From NCBI RefSeq assembly GCF_030268205.1, contig NZ_BSQF01000002.1, forward strand, positions 744,001 through 808,000: a stretch of 64,000 nt of DNA, given 5' to 3'. The notes under the pieces are model-generated. The model was not told the origin of the DNA. It searched no databases and saw only the letters and a list, made by a program, of their open reading frames with translations. Made by a program: the position numbers and the translations under genes. The stretch comes from Allomuricauda sp. NBRC 101325. GTDB taxonomy: Bacteria; Bacteroidota; Bacteroidia; Flavobacteriales; Flavobacteriaceae. Within the stretch, counting starts at the first letter, position 1. Each line of letters starts with the position of its first letter. Shown here one piece after another: positions 1 to 9,112 of the stretch.

Positions 1-1010
1 CGGATAAATTGTTGGTGGTGGGAGCGTTTTGTATCGGAACTACCCAAATCGATCTGGAATACAGCAAAAAGAAAGGGGTAGTGGTCTTCAATGCACCCTA
101 TAGCAATACTCGTTCTGTGGTGGAACTTGCAGTTGGACATATTATTATGTTGATGCGAAGTATTTTCCCTCGTAGCATGGAAATCCACAATGGGGAATGG
201 AATAAGACCGCAGCAGGTTCGCAAGAAGTTCGAGGTAAAAACTTGGGTATCGTAGGCTACGGAAACATTGGTAAGCAAATGTCCGTTTTGGCGGAGGCCA
301 TGGGGATGAAAGTTTATTATTATGATGTGGACGACCAATTGGCTATTGGTAATGCGATAAAGTGCAATACCTTGGAAGATCTGTTGTCTGTTTCCGATGT
401 CGTAACCCTGCACGTGGATGACAATAAGGCCAACAAAAACTTTATTGGTGAGCGAGAAATCAACCAAATGAAAAACGGGGCCAAACTCATCAATCTTTCC
501 CGTGGATTTGTAGTGGATATTGATGCATTGGCAGCAGCCATTAAAAGTGGAAAACTTGGTGGTGCGGCAGTGGACGTGTTCCCAACGGAACCTATCAGCA
601 ACGGGGAATTTGAAACGCCGTTACAAGGTTTGTCCAATGTGATTTTAACCCCTCATATCGGTGGAAGTACCGAAGAAGCGCAACGCGATATCGCAGATTT
701 TGTTCCGAACAAGATCATGGATTACATCAATAATGGAAATACGGTTGATGCCGTAAACTTTCCGAATATTCGTTTGCCAAAACAGAACAAGGCACATCGT
801 TTCTTGCACATTCATAAAAATGTACCTGGAATCATGGCCAAAATTAATGAGGTGCTGGCAAAATACGGTTTGAACATTACAGGACAGTTCTTGTCAACAG
901 ACAATGAAGTAGGTTATGTGATTACCGATTTGGATAGGGAATACAATAAGGAAGTGATCAAAGCCCTTAAGAAAATCGAGAACACCATCAAGTTTAGGGT
1001 ACTTTACTAG
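1..1010 (+). CDS. serA: D-3-phosphoglycerate dehydrogenase, 5' end outside the window
   Basis: This enzyme oxidises 3-phosphoglycerate to 3-phosphohydroxypyruvate with NAD, the first step of serine synthesis in the cytoplasm. The reading frame is already open at base 3 and continues to a TAG at 1008-1010, so roughly the first 80 residues are missing. The visible part holds the Rossmann motif GYGNIG, the catalytic Arg in LSRGFVVD, Glu in FPTEP and His in LTPHIGG. A C-terminal ACT domain (from about FLHIHKNVPG) ends in FRVLY, as in the E. coli-type 410-residue enzyme. The ACT domain suggests feedback control by serine, which is inferred from the family. An apparent TTG start at base 9 is internal. 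Confidence 0.95.
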   Translation, partial: DKLLVVGAFCIGTTQIDLEYSKKKGVVVFNAPYSNTRSVVELAVGHIIMLMRSIFPRSMEIHNGEWNKTAAGSQEVRGKNLGIVGYGNIGKQMSVLAEAMGMKVYYYDVDDQLAIGNAIKCNTLEDLLSVSDVVTLHVDDNKANKNFIGEREINQMKNGAKLINLSRGFVVDIDALAAAIKSGKLGGAAVDVFPTEPISNGEFETPLQGLSNVILTPHIGGSTEEAQRDIADFVPNKIMDYINNGNTVDAVNFPNIRLPKQNKAHRFLHIHKNVPGIMAKINEVLAKYGLNITGQFLSTDNEVGYVITDLDREYNKEVIKALKKIENTIKFRVLY

Positions 1011-1024
1011 TAAAACCGTAGTCT

Positions 1025-1073
1025 GGGAACCAAGAACCAAGAATCAAGAGCCAAGAACAATGAACTAAGTTGT
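1025..1073. repeat. Short run of seven degenerate heptanucleotides
   Basis: Seven consecutive 7-base units follow serA without a register break, with types such as AAGAACC, AAGAATC and AAGAGCC. The rest of the 200-base serA-rlmH spacer holds two copies of the 14-mer AAGCGAAGCGGTCT (1092-1105 and 1188-1201) but no gene that I can see. Confidence 0.6.
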
Positions 1074-1210
1074 CCAGGTTCTTGAATCTGAAAGCGAAGC
1101 GGTCTTTCATTCTGATTCGGGAAAATTTAAATAGAGATTCCTCAGTTGATCAAGAACCAATAAAAGCATCTTGGTTCTAACATCTAGAAGCGAAGCGGTC
1201 TAGTATCTTG

Positions 1211-1684
1211 TTATTGATGATGATAAGGTTCGTTTCGTAGAATGGTGAACCCTCTATAGATCTGTTCCACAATAAACAACCGAATCATTTGATGGGAAAA
1301 GGTCATTTTGGAAAGACTGATCTTGCCCGAACTTTTTGCATAAACAGCATCACTAAAACCATAAGGCCCTCCAATCACAAGTACAAGATTTTTTATACCA
1401 CTGTTCATTTGCTTTTGAAGGAACTGTGCAAAATCCATTGAAGTGTACTGTTTTCCCTTTTCATCCAACAAGATCAAAGTATCGGTAGGTTGAAGTTGTG
1501 CCAAAATCAATTCCCCCTCTTTTTCTTTTTGCTGGGCTTCGGAGAGATTTTTCCTGTTTTTTATATCCGGAATAAATTCTATTTGAAACTTGATGTAATG
1601 CTTCAACCGCTTTTCATAAACGGCTATAAGTTCTTCAAGTTCAGACTTATCGGTTTTTCCAATGGCGAGTAAGGTAATCTGCAT
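1211..1684 (-). CDS. rlmH: 23S rRNA (pseudouridine1915-N3)-methyltransferase RlmH
   Basis: RlmH is a SPOUT-class methyltransferase that methylates pseudouridine 1915 in helix 69 of 23S rRNA in assembled ribosomes. The protein begins MQITLLAIGKTD and carries the SAM-binding GGPYGFSD and the C-terminal LSKMTFSHQMIRLFIVEQIY with the terminal YHHQ, all family hallmarks. With the ATG at 1684 the length is 157 residues, matching the usual 155-160; a start 20 codons further upstream would add a non-conserved tail. A -7-like TATTTTTG lies only 3 bases before this ATG, so the mRNA may have almost no leader. It is divergent from nadC. Confidence 0.95.
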   Translation of the reverse strand: MQITLLAIGKTDKSELEELIAVYEKRLKHYIKFQIEFIPDIKNRKNLSEAQQKEKEGELILAQLQPTDTLILLDEKGKQYTSMDFAQFLQKQMNSGIKNLVLVIGGPYGFSDAVYAKSSGKISLSKMTFSHQMIRLFIVEQIYRGFTILRNEPYHHQ

Positions 1685-1687
1685 GGT

Positions 1688-1695
1688 CAAAAATA
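1688..1695 (-). promoter_or_regulatory. Putative -7 promoter element of rlmH
   Basis: On the minus strand this reads TATTTTTG, a perfect match to TAnnTTTG, the -7 element of the Bacteroidetes primary sigma factor. It ends three bases before the chosen rlmH ATG, which would place transcription start at or next to the start codon. Match by eye only. Confidence 0.4.
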
Positions 1696-1776
1696 ATTGA
1701 TTCCTCTTAAAATTAAGCATGCCCAAGGCATGGACAGGGAACAATGTTTTCTTATTTTCGTTAAAACCCCAATGGG

Positions 1777-2634
1777 ATGATATCTGAAGAACAATTTCAA
1801 AACGAACTTAATTTAATCATTGCCAATGCCGTACGCGAAGATGTCGGTGATGGCGACCATAGCTCTTTGGCCTGTATTCCTGGGTCTGCCAAAGGTAAGG
1901 CCAAACTCTTGGTAAAAGATGAAGGCATTATTGCAGGCGTGGATTTCGCCAAAATGGTTTTCAATTATATCGACCCAGAATTAAAGGTAGAGGTATTGAT
2001 TAATGATGGGGATAAAGTAAAATACGGAGATGTGGTCTTTTTTGTGGAAGGCAGTTCCCAAAGTATATTAAAGGCAGAGCGATTGGTGCTCAATGCCATG
2101 CAGCGCATGAGTGCCATTGCAACCAAGACCAACGATTTTGTTTCCATTTTGGACGGCACCGATACCAAAATTTTGGATACCCGAAAAACGACACCGGGCA
2201 TACGCGCTTTGGAAAAATGGGCCGTAAAAATTGGAGGAGGGGAGAACCATCGATTTGCTTTGTATGACATGATCATGCTCAAGGACAACCATCTCGACTT
2301 TGCTGGAGGAATTACCAAAGCCATTCAAAAAGCAAAGGATTATTTAGCGGAAAAAGGGAAAGACCTTAAAATCATCGTCGAGGCAAGGGATTTGAAGGAG
2401 GTGGCTGAAATCTTAAAAGCTGGAGGAGTGTACCGCATACTCCTTGATAATTTCGATTATGATGAAACCCGTGAAGCGGTGGAATTAATAGGAGGGCAGT
2501 GCCTTACAGAATCATCAGGGGGAATCACGGAGGATACCATTCGAAGATATGCCGAATGTGGTGTGGATTATATTTCTTCAGGTGCATTGACGCATTCCGT
2601 TTACAATATGGACCTTAGTTTAAAAGCCGTTTAA
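1777..2634 (+). CDS. nadC: Nicotinate-nucleotide pyrophosphorylase (quinolinate phosphoribosyltransferase)
   Basis: NadC converts quinolinate and PRPP to nicotinate mononucleotide, CO2 and pyrophosphate in de novo NAD synthesis. The 285-residue protein has the usual length. It shows the signature LDTRKTTPGIRALEKWAV (split here only by reading: LDTRKT, then TPG and R), the KDNH motif, and the C-terminal glycine-rich segment ESSGGIT preceding the barrel end. The ATG at 1777 gives MISEEQFQNEL. It is followed without any gap by the BrkB-family gene, so nadC, brkB, the DUF2147 gene and priA probably form one transcript. Confidence 0.95.
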   Translation: MISEEQFQNELNLIIANAVREDVGDGDHSSLACIPGSAKGKAKLLVKDEGIIAGVDFAKMVFNYIDPELKVEVLINDGDKVKYGDVVFFVEGSSQSILKAERLVLNAMQRMSAIATKTNDFVSILDGTDTKILDTRKTTPGIRALEKWAVKIGGGENHRFALYDMIMLKDNHLDFAGGITKAIQKAKDYLAEKGKDLKIIVEARDLKEVAEILKAGGVYRILLDNFDYDETREAVELIGGQCLTESSGGITEDTIRRYAECGVDYISSGALTHSVYNMDLSLKAV

Positions 2635-3615
2635 ATGTCTGCAGCCATAGAAGAGCAGTTGGAAAAAATACCCGTCGTCAATTGGATCGTACGGTTGTTG
2701 AAAAACATAAAGCTAAAAGCTTTTGAAGGACTCTCTTTCTATGACTTGATCGAAATGTATGTGGTGGGAGTGGTAGAAGGAGCATTGTCCACAAGGGCTA
2801 GTTCCATTGCCTTTAGTCTTTTTATGGCTTTGTTTCCATTGCTCATTTTCATGGTAACGCTTATACCATTCATTATTCCTTACGTGAGTGTTGGGAATGA
2901 AAACTTTGATGCCCAGTTTTTGGATTTTTTGGAATCCTTTTTACCATCCGCCACAGGTGATTACTTTGGGGATATTTACCAACAAATAAAGGATCAGAAG
3001 CAAGGAGGATTGTTGTCTTCCGCTTTTATTTTGTCCATTTTTTTAGTAGCCAATGGGGTAAATGCCATTTTTGGAGGGTTTGAATATTCCTATCACGTGC
3101 AGTTGACCCGTAATTTTTTTAGACAGTACGCCTACGCCTTAATGGTGGGGTTGATCCTTTCCATTTTATTGATTGTCGGTGCTGTCGCGTTTGTGTATTT
3201 CGAGTTTTATATCGTGGAATACACTAGCGAATATTTGGGCAAAACCATGGGGTACGATATCGAAAAAGGGGATACCGTGGGCCTTCAAGTGGCCAAAATC
3301 CTGTTTTTTCTTTCCTTGACTTATTTAACAACGGCGATTCTCTATTATTTTGGAACCGCTGAGGGGCGAAAGGCCCGATTTTTTTCAGCAGGTGCCTTAC
3401 TGACCACTTTGTTGTTCTTGCTTACCTCATATCTGTTTGGTATTTACGTGGATAAGTTTGCCCGATACAATGAATTGTACGGTGCATTGGGAGGCTTATT
3501 GATATTGATGGTCTATATATGGCTCAATTCAAATATTTTGTTACTTGGTTTCGAGTTGAATGCCACACTGAACTCCTTAAAAAAACGACATGAAGAGAAG
3601 CAAAATATGGAATAA
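2635..3615 (+). CDS. YihY/BrkB-family inner membrane protein
   Basis: This 326-residue polytopic membrane protein belongs to the YihY/virulence factor BrkB family (UPF0761). The family was once named ribonuclease BN in error, and its function is still not firmly known. About six hydrophobic helices are visible, beginning near residue 60 (ASSIAFSLFMALFPLLIF) and ending near residue 310 (ILMVYIWLNSNILLLG), followed by a short basic tail. The ATG directly abuts the nadC stop codon, indicating co-translation. The last 26 bases overlap the next gene. Confidence 0.88.
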   Translation: MSAAIEEQLEKIPVVNWIVRLLKNIKLKAFEGLSFYDLIEMYVVGVVEGALSTRASSIAFSLFMALFPLLIFMVTLIPFIIPYVSVGNENFDAQFLDFLESFLPSATGDYFGDIYQQIKDQKQGGLLSSAFILSIFLVANGVNAIFGGFEYSYHVQLTRNFFRQYAYALMVGLILSILLIVGAVAFVYFEFYIVEYTSEYLGKTMGYDIEKGDTVGLQVAKILFFLSLTYLTTAILYYFGTAEGRKARFFSAGALLTTLLFLLTSYLFGIYVDKFARYNELYGALGGLLILMVYIWLNSNILLLGFELNATLNSLKKRHEEKQNME

Positions 3616-4036
3616 TTGCGTGTTTGTGATATGCTTTTTGTTCTGTCACATAACGTGGTCGCAAACCGTTTTCGGAAGGTGGAAAACAATTGATGATCGC
3701 AACGGGGTTAATAAGGCTATCATCGAGATTTACGAGGAAGATGGATTAATGCACGCCAAGGTAGTCGAGATTTTGGAGGAAGGAAAAAAGGGAGCATTGT
3801 GCACCAAATGTGAAGGAGAACAAAAAGATAAACCCATACTTGGAATGAAGATCATGCAAGATTTTGAAGAGCAAAAGGATGGGATTTATAAGGGAGATAG
3901 TTTGTTTGACCCAGAGCAGGCCATGACTTTTAGAGGAAAGGTGTGGTTGGATGAAGAGAATAAAAATAGATTGAAAGTTCGGGGATACTTGGCTTTTTTG
4001 CATAGGACCCAAACATGGCATAGGGTAGTAGAGTAA
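3590..4036 (+). CDS. DUF2147-family secreted protein
   Basis: The product is a 148-residue protein with a hydrophobic N-terminal signal peptide (about residues 8-25, ending near WSQ). The mature part is the small beta-rich DUF2147 domain: it opens GRWKTIDD and ends in a WHRV-type strand. DUF2147 proteins are periplasmic or exported and their role is unknown. A pair of cysteines (CTKC) sits mid-protein and could form a disulfide or bind metal; this is inference. The gene overlaps the end of the BrkB-family gene by 26 bases and is 6 bases from priA. Confidence 0.82.
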   Translation: MKRSKIWNNCVFVICFLFCHITWSQTVFGRWKTIDDRNGVNKAIIEIYEEDGLMHAKVVEILEEGKKGALCTKCEGEQKDKPILGMKIMQDFEEQKDGIYKGDSLFDPEQAMTFRGKVWLDEENKNRLKVRGYLAFLHRTQTWHRVVE

Positions 4037-4042
4037 AAGTGT

Positions 4043-6499
4043 ATGGATTATTTTTTGGATGTTGTCCTTCCCATTCCGTTAGAAAAACTTTTTACCTATA
4101 AAATCACTTTGGAAGAAGCCGATTTTATTCAGGCTGGAATGCGGGTGGCAGTTCCTTTCGGTAAATCCAAAATTTATACAGGATTGGCTTATCGGATTCA
4201 CCAAAATGCGCCGGAGGCTTATGAAGCCAAAGAAATCTATCAAATTCTTGATGAACAACCAGTTGTAACTTCCATTCAACTGAAACATTGGCATTGGTTG
4301 GCCGATTATTATATGTGCACTTTAGGTGAAGTTATCCGAAGTGCTCTACCCACTGCATTTTTATTGGAGAGTGAAACCTTGGTGTTGCCCAATAAAAATA
4401 CGGAGGTTGATGAAATGGAACTCAAAGACGATGAGTTTTTGGTGTATGAAGCACTCCAACATCAATCCGCATTAAAAATCTCCGAAGTATGCGATATTGT
4501 GGATAAGAAAAATGTGCTGAAACTCATCAATACATTGGTTCATAAAGGTGTGGTATTGCAAAAGGAAGAACTTTATGAGCAGTACAAGCCCAAAATGGTT
4601 CGCTATGTAAAACTCGCCGAACAATACGAAGACGAAACCCAACTGGCCGATTTATTAAACGAACTTACCCGGGCACCTAAACAAAGTCAGGTGGTATTGT
4701 CCTTGTTTCAATTAAAGGCCAAAAGCAACAAACCTATTCCAATTGCTGATTTGGAAAAGGAGAGTGGGAGTTCCAAAGCAGTTATCAAAGCTTTGATTGA
4801 TAAAAATGTGTTGGACGAATATCACATCAGAAAAGATAGGGTTGAGTTTGATGGAGATTCGGTAGATGCTAAAACCATCAACTTGAATGAACATCAAACC
4901 ATAGCGCTTGAAGATATTAACCAAGGGTTTGAAGAAGAAAAGCCAGTGTTATTGCATGGGGTTACTTCTGCCGGGAAAACCGAGGTCTACGTAAAATTAG
5001 TTCAAAAGTGTTTGGAAGAAGATAGGCAAGCTTTGTACCTCTTGCCTGAAATTGCGCTTACATCACAGCTCATCAATAGGCTAACGCAGTATTTTGGAGG
5101 ACAGGTAGCTGTTTATCATTCCAAATACAGCATTCACGAAAGGGTAGAGGTGTGGAACAATGTGCTGCAGAATACCGTAAAAGCACAGGTCGTAATTGGA
5201 GCTCGGTCTGCTATGTTTTTGCCATTTTCAAATTTAGGATTGGTGGTGGTCGATGAGGAACATGAAAATTCCTTTAAGCAATTTGACCCTGCACCCAGAT
5301 ATCATGCGCGTGATGCGGCAGTGGTGTTGGCGGCATTGCACAAGGCTAATATTGTTTTAGGTTCGGCAACCCCGAGCATTGAAAGTATGTACAATGCAAG
5401 AACAGGCAAGTATGGATATGCTTCCATTAAATACAGGTATGGCGACGTGTTGATGCCGGACATAAATTTGGTGGATATTAAAGAAGCCACTCGAAAAAAG
5501 AAAATGAAAGGGCATTTTTCGGAAACGCTTCTCAAAGCCATTACAGAAGCCTTGGAAGAGGGCGAACAAATTATTCTTTTTCAAAATAGACGTGGATTTG
5601 CCCCGGTAGTTGAATGTACAACTTGTGGACACGTGGCCCAATGCCCGAATTGCGATGTGAGTCTCACGTATCATCAACACAGAAATCAATTGCGTTGCCA
5701 TTATTGTGGTTATCATATGGCCTTGCAACAAGCATGTTTGGCCTGTGGCAGCCATACCTTGGATAATAAAGGATTCGGAACGGAGCAAATTCAGGAGGAA
5801 TTGGGGCAATTGTTCCCCGAAATCAATGTGGGGCGCATGGATTTGGATACCACCCGAGGGAAATATGCCTATGAAAAAATCATTTCCGCCTTTGAAAACC
5901 AGGAAATGGATATTTTGGTGGGCACCCAAATGGTAACCAAGGGTCTCGATTTTAGGAATGTGAGCTTGGTGGGCATCATGAACGCCGATTCCATGTTGAA
6001 TTTCCCCGATTACCGTGCCCATGAACGCAGTTATCAAATGTTGACCCAGGTATCGGGTAGGGCAGGGCGTACCCAAAAAAGAGGTAAGGTGCTCATCCAA
6101 ACTTATAATCCGTACCATCAAATTCTGCAGCAGGTAACTACCAACAATTACGATAAAATGTTCGAGGAGCAGTTTTACGAAAGGGAGCAGTTTAAATACC
6201 CACCTTTGGTGCGACTCATCAAAATCACTTTAAAGGATAAGGATTATAATAAATTGAACGAAGCTTCAGATTGGTTGGCCGGTTCATTGCGAAATGTGCT
6301 GGGAAATCAAATTTTGGGGCCAGAGTATCCGCCAGTGGCCCGTATACGAAGGGATTATTTAAAAAATATCCTTATTAAGATTCCTAGAAACCAGCCATTG
6401 GCACAAACAAAAAATAGCATTAAAAGAATTGAAAAGTCCTTTAATGCTATTTCCAAGTATAAAAGTGTAAGACTGGTCTACAATGTGGACCACATATAA
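4043..6499 (+). CDS. priA: Primosomal protein N', replication restart helicase
   Basis: PriA recognises stalled replication forks and D-loops, unwinds the lagging arm and reloads DnaB. The 818-residue protein has the N-terminal DNA-binding domain (VVLPIPLEKLFTY), the Walker A motif GVTSAGKT at about residues 306-313 and a DEEH Walker B box at about 404-407. The helicase contains the family's zinc-binding insert with eight cysteines (CTTCG, CPNC, CHYCG, CLACG) at about 525-570. The C-terminal motifs GRAGR and VLIQTYNP are also present. Bacteroidetes PriA is typically longer than the 730-residue E. coli protein. The gene ends one base before the convergent LytTR regulator. Confidence 0.96.
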   Translation: MDYFLDVVLPIPLEKLFTYKITLEEADFIQAGMRVAVPFGKSKIYTGLAYRIHQNAPEAYEAKEIYQILDEQPVVTSIQLKHWHWLADYYMCTLGEVIRSALPTAFLLESETLVLPNKNTEVDEMELKDDEFLVYEALQHQSALKISEVCDIVDKKNVLKLINTLVHKGVVLQKEELYEQYKPKMVRYVKLAEQYEDETQLADLLNELTRAPKQSQVVLSLFQLKAKSNKPIPIADLEKESGSSKAVIKALIDKNVLDEYHIRKDRVEFDGDSVDAKTINLNEHQTIALEDINQGFEEEKPVLLHGVTSAGKTEVYVKLVQKCLEEDRQALYLLPEIALTSQLINRLTQYFGGQVAVYHSKYSIHERVEVWNNVLQNTVKAQVVIGARSAMFLPFSNLGLVVVDEEHENSFKQFDPAPRYHARDAAVVLAALHKANIVLGSATPSIESMYNARTGKYGYASIKYRYGDVLMPDINLVDIKEATRKKKMKGHFSETLLKAITEALEEGEQIILFQNRRGFAPVVECTTCGHVAQCPNCDVSLTYHQHRNQLRCHYCGYHMALQQACLACGSHTLDNKGFGTEQIQEELGQLFPEINVGRMDLDTTRGKYAYEKIISAFENQEMDILVGTQMVTKGLDFRNVSLVGIMNADSMLNFPDYRAHERSYQMLTQVSGRAGRTQKRGKVLIQTYNPYHQILQQVTTNNYDKMFEEQFYEREQFKYPPLVRLIKITLKDKDYNKLNEASDWLAGSLRNVLGNQILGPEYPPVARIRRDYLKNILIKIPRNQPLAQTKNSIKRIEKSFNAISKYKSVRLVYNVDHI

Positions 6500-6500
6500 A

Positions 6501-7193
6501 TTATACGTTTGCTAGCGCTTCGGCCAACTCAGTCTTTTTATTTCTGCTCAAAGGAATCTGTCTGCCCCCTACTTCAACATTTTTACTGTTGAATTTCTCA
6601 ATCTTCTCCAGATTCACAATATAAGATTTATGGATTCGTAGGAATTTTTCGGTCGGCAATTGCTTTTCGAAAGATTTCATGGTAGATAGAATTACAATAT
6701 TGGCCTCGTCGGTCACCAATTTAATGTAATCGCCCAATGCCTCGATCCATTTGATGTCGTTAAGGATCACCTTACGTTTTTTAAGGTTGCTCTTAACAAA
6801 AATATGTTCTTCGTCCTCATCAACACGGTTCATTTGCTCGTATTTGGCAACAGCTCTTTTTACGGAAGCTTCAAAACGGGCCAAAGTAATAGGTTTGTGA
6901 AGATAATCGGTTACGTCGTAGTCAAACGCTTTAAGTGCATAATCAGGTTTTCCTGTGATCAAAATAACCTGTGGTGGGTTCTCTAGGGCCTCTAAAAGGT
7001 CAAAACCACTGATGATCGGCATCTCAACATCTAAAAAGATAAGGTCGATTTCGTGGTTCTTTAGGCCATTCTTCGCTTCAATCGCATTGCTGTACTCAGC
7101 AACCAAAGCTAGGTGTGGATGATTGTTGACCAATTTCGCAACAGCCATGCGCTGCATGGAGGAATCGTCTACAATTATACTTTTTAATTTCAT
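6501..7193 (-). CDS. LytTR-family response regulator
   Basis: The 230-residue protein has an N-terminal receiver domain (about 1-120) with the phosphoacceptor Asp55 in IFLDVEMP and the conserved Lys in HKPI. A C-terminal LytTR DNA-binding domain (about 130-228) contains RIHKSYIVNLEKI and ends with the PLSRNKK motif. The family normally pairs with a membrane histidine kinase of the LytS/YehU type, but no kinase is adjacent, so its partner is elsewhere. It is convergent with priA and separated from rpsF by a 237-base divergent spacer. Confidence 0.93.
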   Translation of the reverse strand: MKLKSIIVDDSSMQRMAVAKLVNNHPHLALVAEYSNAIEAKNGLKNHEIDLIFLDVEMPIISGFDLLEALENPPQVILITGKPDYALKAFDYDVTDYLHKPITLARFEASVKRAVAKYEQMNRVDEDEEHIFVKSNLKKRKVILNDIKWIEALGDYIKLVTDEANIVILSTMKSFEKQLPTEKFLRIHKSYIVNLEKIEKFNSKNVEVGGRQIPLSRNKKTELAEALANV

Positions 7194-7376
7194 AGAATGG
7201 GGTGATTTGTAGGGTTTTAAATCATCGGCAAATTACATAAAAAAGACGTTTAAGAGCAACAAAAGATGTAAACATGGTCTATTTTGTTGTGTAAATTGCC
7301 ATATGCGTTATTTAGGTTAATGGGGTTCATGAATGTTGATAACTTTCATAATTTAAACGAAGTTTTTTTAGTTTTC

Positions 7377-7407
7377 TTGCAGGGTGTTAGAAATATTACT
7401 AATTTTG
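7377..7407 (+). promoter_or_regulatory. Promoter of the rpsF-rpsR-rplI operon
   Basis: A TTG at 7377-7379 is followed after 20 bases by TAATTTTG at 7400-7407, fitting the Bacteroidetes -33 TTG and -7 TAnnTTTG arrangement. The rpsF ATG is 23 bases beyond the -7 box. Confidence 0.7.
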
Positions 7408-7430
7408 CACTCCTTTAAAAATAATATATA

Positions 7431-7769
7431 ATGAACCATTACGAAACTGTTTTCATTTTGAATCCCGTTCTGTCTGAAACACAGATAGAGGAAACAGTCA
7501 AGAAGTTTGAGGATTTCTTGATTAAGAATGGTGCCAAAATGGTCTCCAAAGAAGATTGGGGACTTAAAAAATTGGCCTATCCCATTCAGCACAAGAAAAG
7601 TGGATTTTACCACTTGTTCGAATTTACAGCTCCAGGTGAGGTTATCGAGCCTTACGAAACAGAGTTTAGAAGAGATGAGCGCATCATGCGTTTTCTAACT
7701 GTTAGACTGGACAAGCACGCAATTGCTTGGGCAGAGAAGAGAAGAAACAAACTAAAAGCAAACGCATAA
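7431..7769 (+). CDS. rpsF: 30S ribosomal protein bS6
   Basis: bS6 sits on the central platform of the 30S subunit and binds 16S rRNA together with bS18. The 112-residue protein starts [15 protein letters not shown] and contains the GLKKLAYPI segment typical of the family. It is the first gene of a three-gene ribosomal operon, with rpsR four bases downstream. Confidence 0.97.
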   Translation: MNHYETVFILNPVLSETQIEETVKKFEDFLIKNGAKMVSKEDWGLKKLAYPIQHKKSGFYHLFEFTAPGEVIEPYETEFRRDERIMRFLTVRLDKHAIAWAEKRRNKLKANA

Positions 7770-7773
7770 GGGT

Positions 7774-8070
7774 ATGGCATCCATAGAGCAACAAGCAAAA
7801 GCAAAAAAAGACGGGGAAATCAGATATTTGACTCCGTTGAACATTGAGACCAATAAACAAAAGAAGTATTGTCGTTTCAAAAAATCCGGTATAAAGTATA
7901 TCGATTACAAAGATCCAGATTTCTTGATCAAGTTGGTAAACGAGCAAGGAAAATTGCTTCCTCGTAGACTTACAGGTACTTCCTTGAAATACCAAAGAAA
8001 AGTGGCACAGGCCGTTAAACGTGCCCGTCACCTAGCGTTAATGCCGTATGTTGGCGATATGTTGAAATAA
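7774..8070 (+). CDS. rpsR: 30S ribosomal protein bS18
   Basis: bS18 pairs with bS6 on the 30S platform. The 98-residue protein has the conserved core [14 protein letters not shown] followed by RRLTG and the C-terminal basic helix [13 protein letters not shown]. The N-terminal extension of about 25 residues is normal for Bacteroidetes. It lies between rpsF and rplI and is presumably co-transcribed with both. Confidence 0.97.
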   Translation: MASIEQQAKAKKDGEIRYLTPLNIETNKQKKYCRFKKSGIKYIDYKDPDFLIKLVNEQGKLLPRRLTGTSLKYQRKVAQAVKRARHLALMPYVGDMLK

Positions 8071-8083
8071 AAAATACCAGAAC

Positions 8084-8533
8084 ATGGAACTTATTCTAAA
8101 AGAAGATGTACAGGATTTGGGATTTAAAGATGATATCGTTTCCGTAAAGAACGGTTACGGCAGAAACTTCTTGATCCCTCAAGGTTTGGCCTCATTGGCT
8201 ACTCCATCTGCCAAAAAAGTTTTGGCCGAAAACCTTAAACAAAGAGCTCATAAAGAGAAAAAGATAGTTGACGAGGCTACTAAAGTAGCCAACGCACTTA
8301 AACAATTGGAAATCCGCATCGCTGCTAAAGCTGGTGCAGGAGACAAATTGTTCGGGTCCGTTACCAATATTGATTTGGCAGAAGCTTTGGAAAAGGAAGG
8401 TCACCAAATCGAAAGAAAGTTCATCAACATCAAAGGTGGTGCTATCAAAAGGGTTGGTCCTTATGAAGCGATCATCAGACTTCACAGAGAGGTAATCGTT
8501 GAATTCCCTTTCGAAGTTGTTGCTGAGGCGTAA
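8084..8533 (+). CDS. rplI: 50S ribosomal protein bL9
   Basis: bL9 binds 23S rRNA near the L1 stalk and reaches across to neighbouring ribosomes. The 149-residue product starts MELILKEDVQDLG, has the N-terminal signature KNGYGRNFLIPQGLA, a long central helix, and a C-terminal domain with GSVT. It ends the ribosomal operon and is followed 29 bases later by a strong terminator hairpin. Confidence 0.97.
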   Translation: MELILKEDVQDLGFKDDIVSVKNGYGRNFLIPQGLASLATPSAKKVLAENLKQRAHKEKKIVDEATKVANALKQLEIRIAAKAGAGDKLFGSVTNIDLAEALEKEGHQIERKFINIKGGAIKRVGPYEAIIRLHREVIVEFPFEVVAEA

Positions 8534-8562
8534 CAAATTTTAACTTTTCGTTAATAAATTAT

Positions 8563-8592
8563 AAAGAGCTGTGCATGCACAGCTCTTTTTTT
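8563..8592 (+). terminator. Rho-independent terminator after rplI
   Basis: A perfect palindrome (AAAGAGCTGTGC paired with its complement around GCATGC) is followed by a run of T. It closes the rpsF-rpsR-rplI operon. Confidence 0.9.
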
Positions 8593-8638
8593 GTTTTACA
8601 ATAGCAAGGATTTTAAGCAAGTCTATTAATTTTATATA

Positions 8639-9109
8639 ATGAAGTACAAAAGACTTTCTAAAGAACAATTGGAAGAACTGCACCCAGAGTTCATTAACTT
8701 TTTGGCGACCCAATCCATCACGGCAGACGAATGGAACACCTTAAAAGTGGAAAAACCGGAAGTGGCCGAGGAGGAAATCGATGTATTTAGCGATTTAATT
8801 TGGGAAGGGGTGTTGAACAAAGTGGAGTATTTGGAAAACGTCTCCGAACGCCATATGCACCTGTTCCATTTGACCGATAAGGAAATGAAATTATTTTCAG
8901 TTAAGGTGATGAATCCCGAAATCGATTTGCGAACCCAAGAAGGCTTTGGTTGGTTCAAGCGCAACTTTCAATCCGATTTTGTGGAATACCTTACTGCGTC
9001 CAAAGCGTACGGGGAAGACAAAAACCTGGACAAGTTCGAAATCATAAAACAAGGCGCCGTTATCACCAAAGGGGATTTGTACCAATGGTTTGAGCAGATC
9101 ATGGAGTAA
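8639..9109 (+). CDS. Conserved Bacteroidetes protein, probably DUF6495 family
   Basis: This 156-residue acidic, soluble protein has no signal peptide or membrane segment. It begins MKYKRLSKEQLEELHPEF, is rich in Glu, Asp and Trp, and ends LYQWFEQIME. I recall homologues directly downstream of rplI in Flavobacteriaceae under a DUF name (DUF6495), but I cannot confirm the number from sequence alone. No function is known to me. It starts after the rplI terminator, so it probably has its own promoter. Confidence 0.7.
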   Translation: MKYKRLSKEQLEELHPEFINFLATQSITADEWNTLKVEKPEVAEEEIDVFSDLIWEGVLNKVEYLENVSERHMHLFHLTDKEMKLFSVKVMNPEIDLRTQEGFGWFKRNFQSDFVEYLTASKAYGEDKNLDKFEIIKQGAVITKGDLYQWFEQIME

Positions 9110-9112
9110 TTA

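Noticed and set aside
5357..6121. A 254-codon minus-strand frame inside priA
   Set aside because: priA has complete helicase and zinc motifs in the other frame, so this is a shadow.
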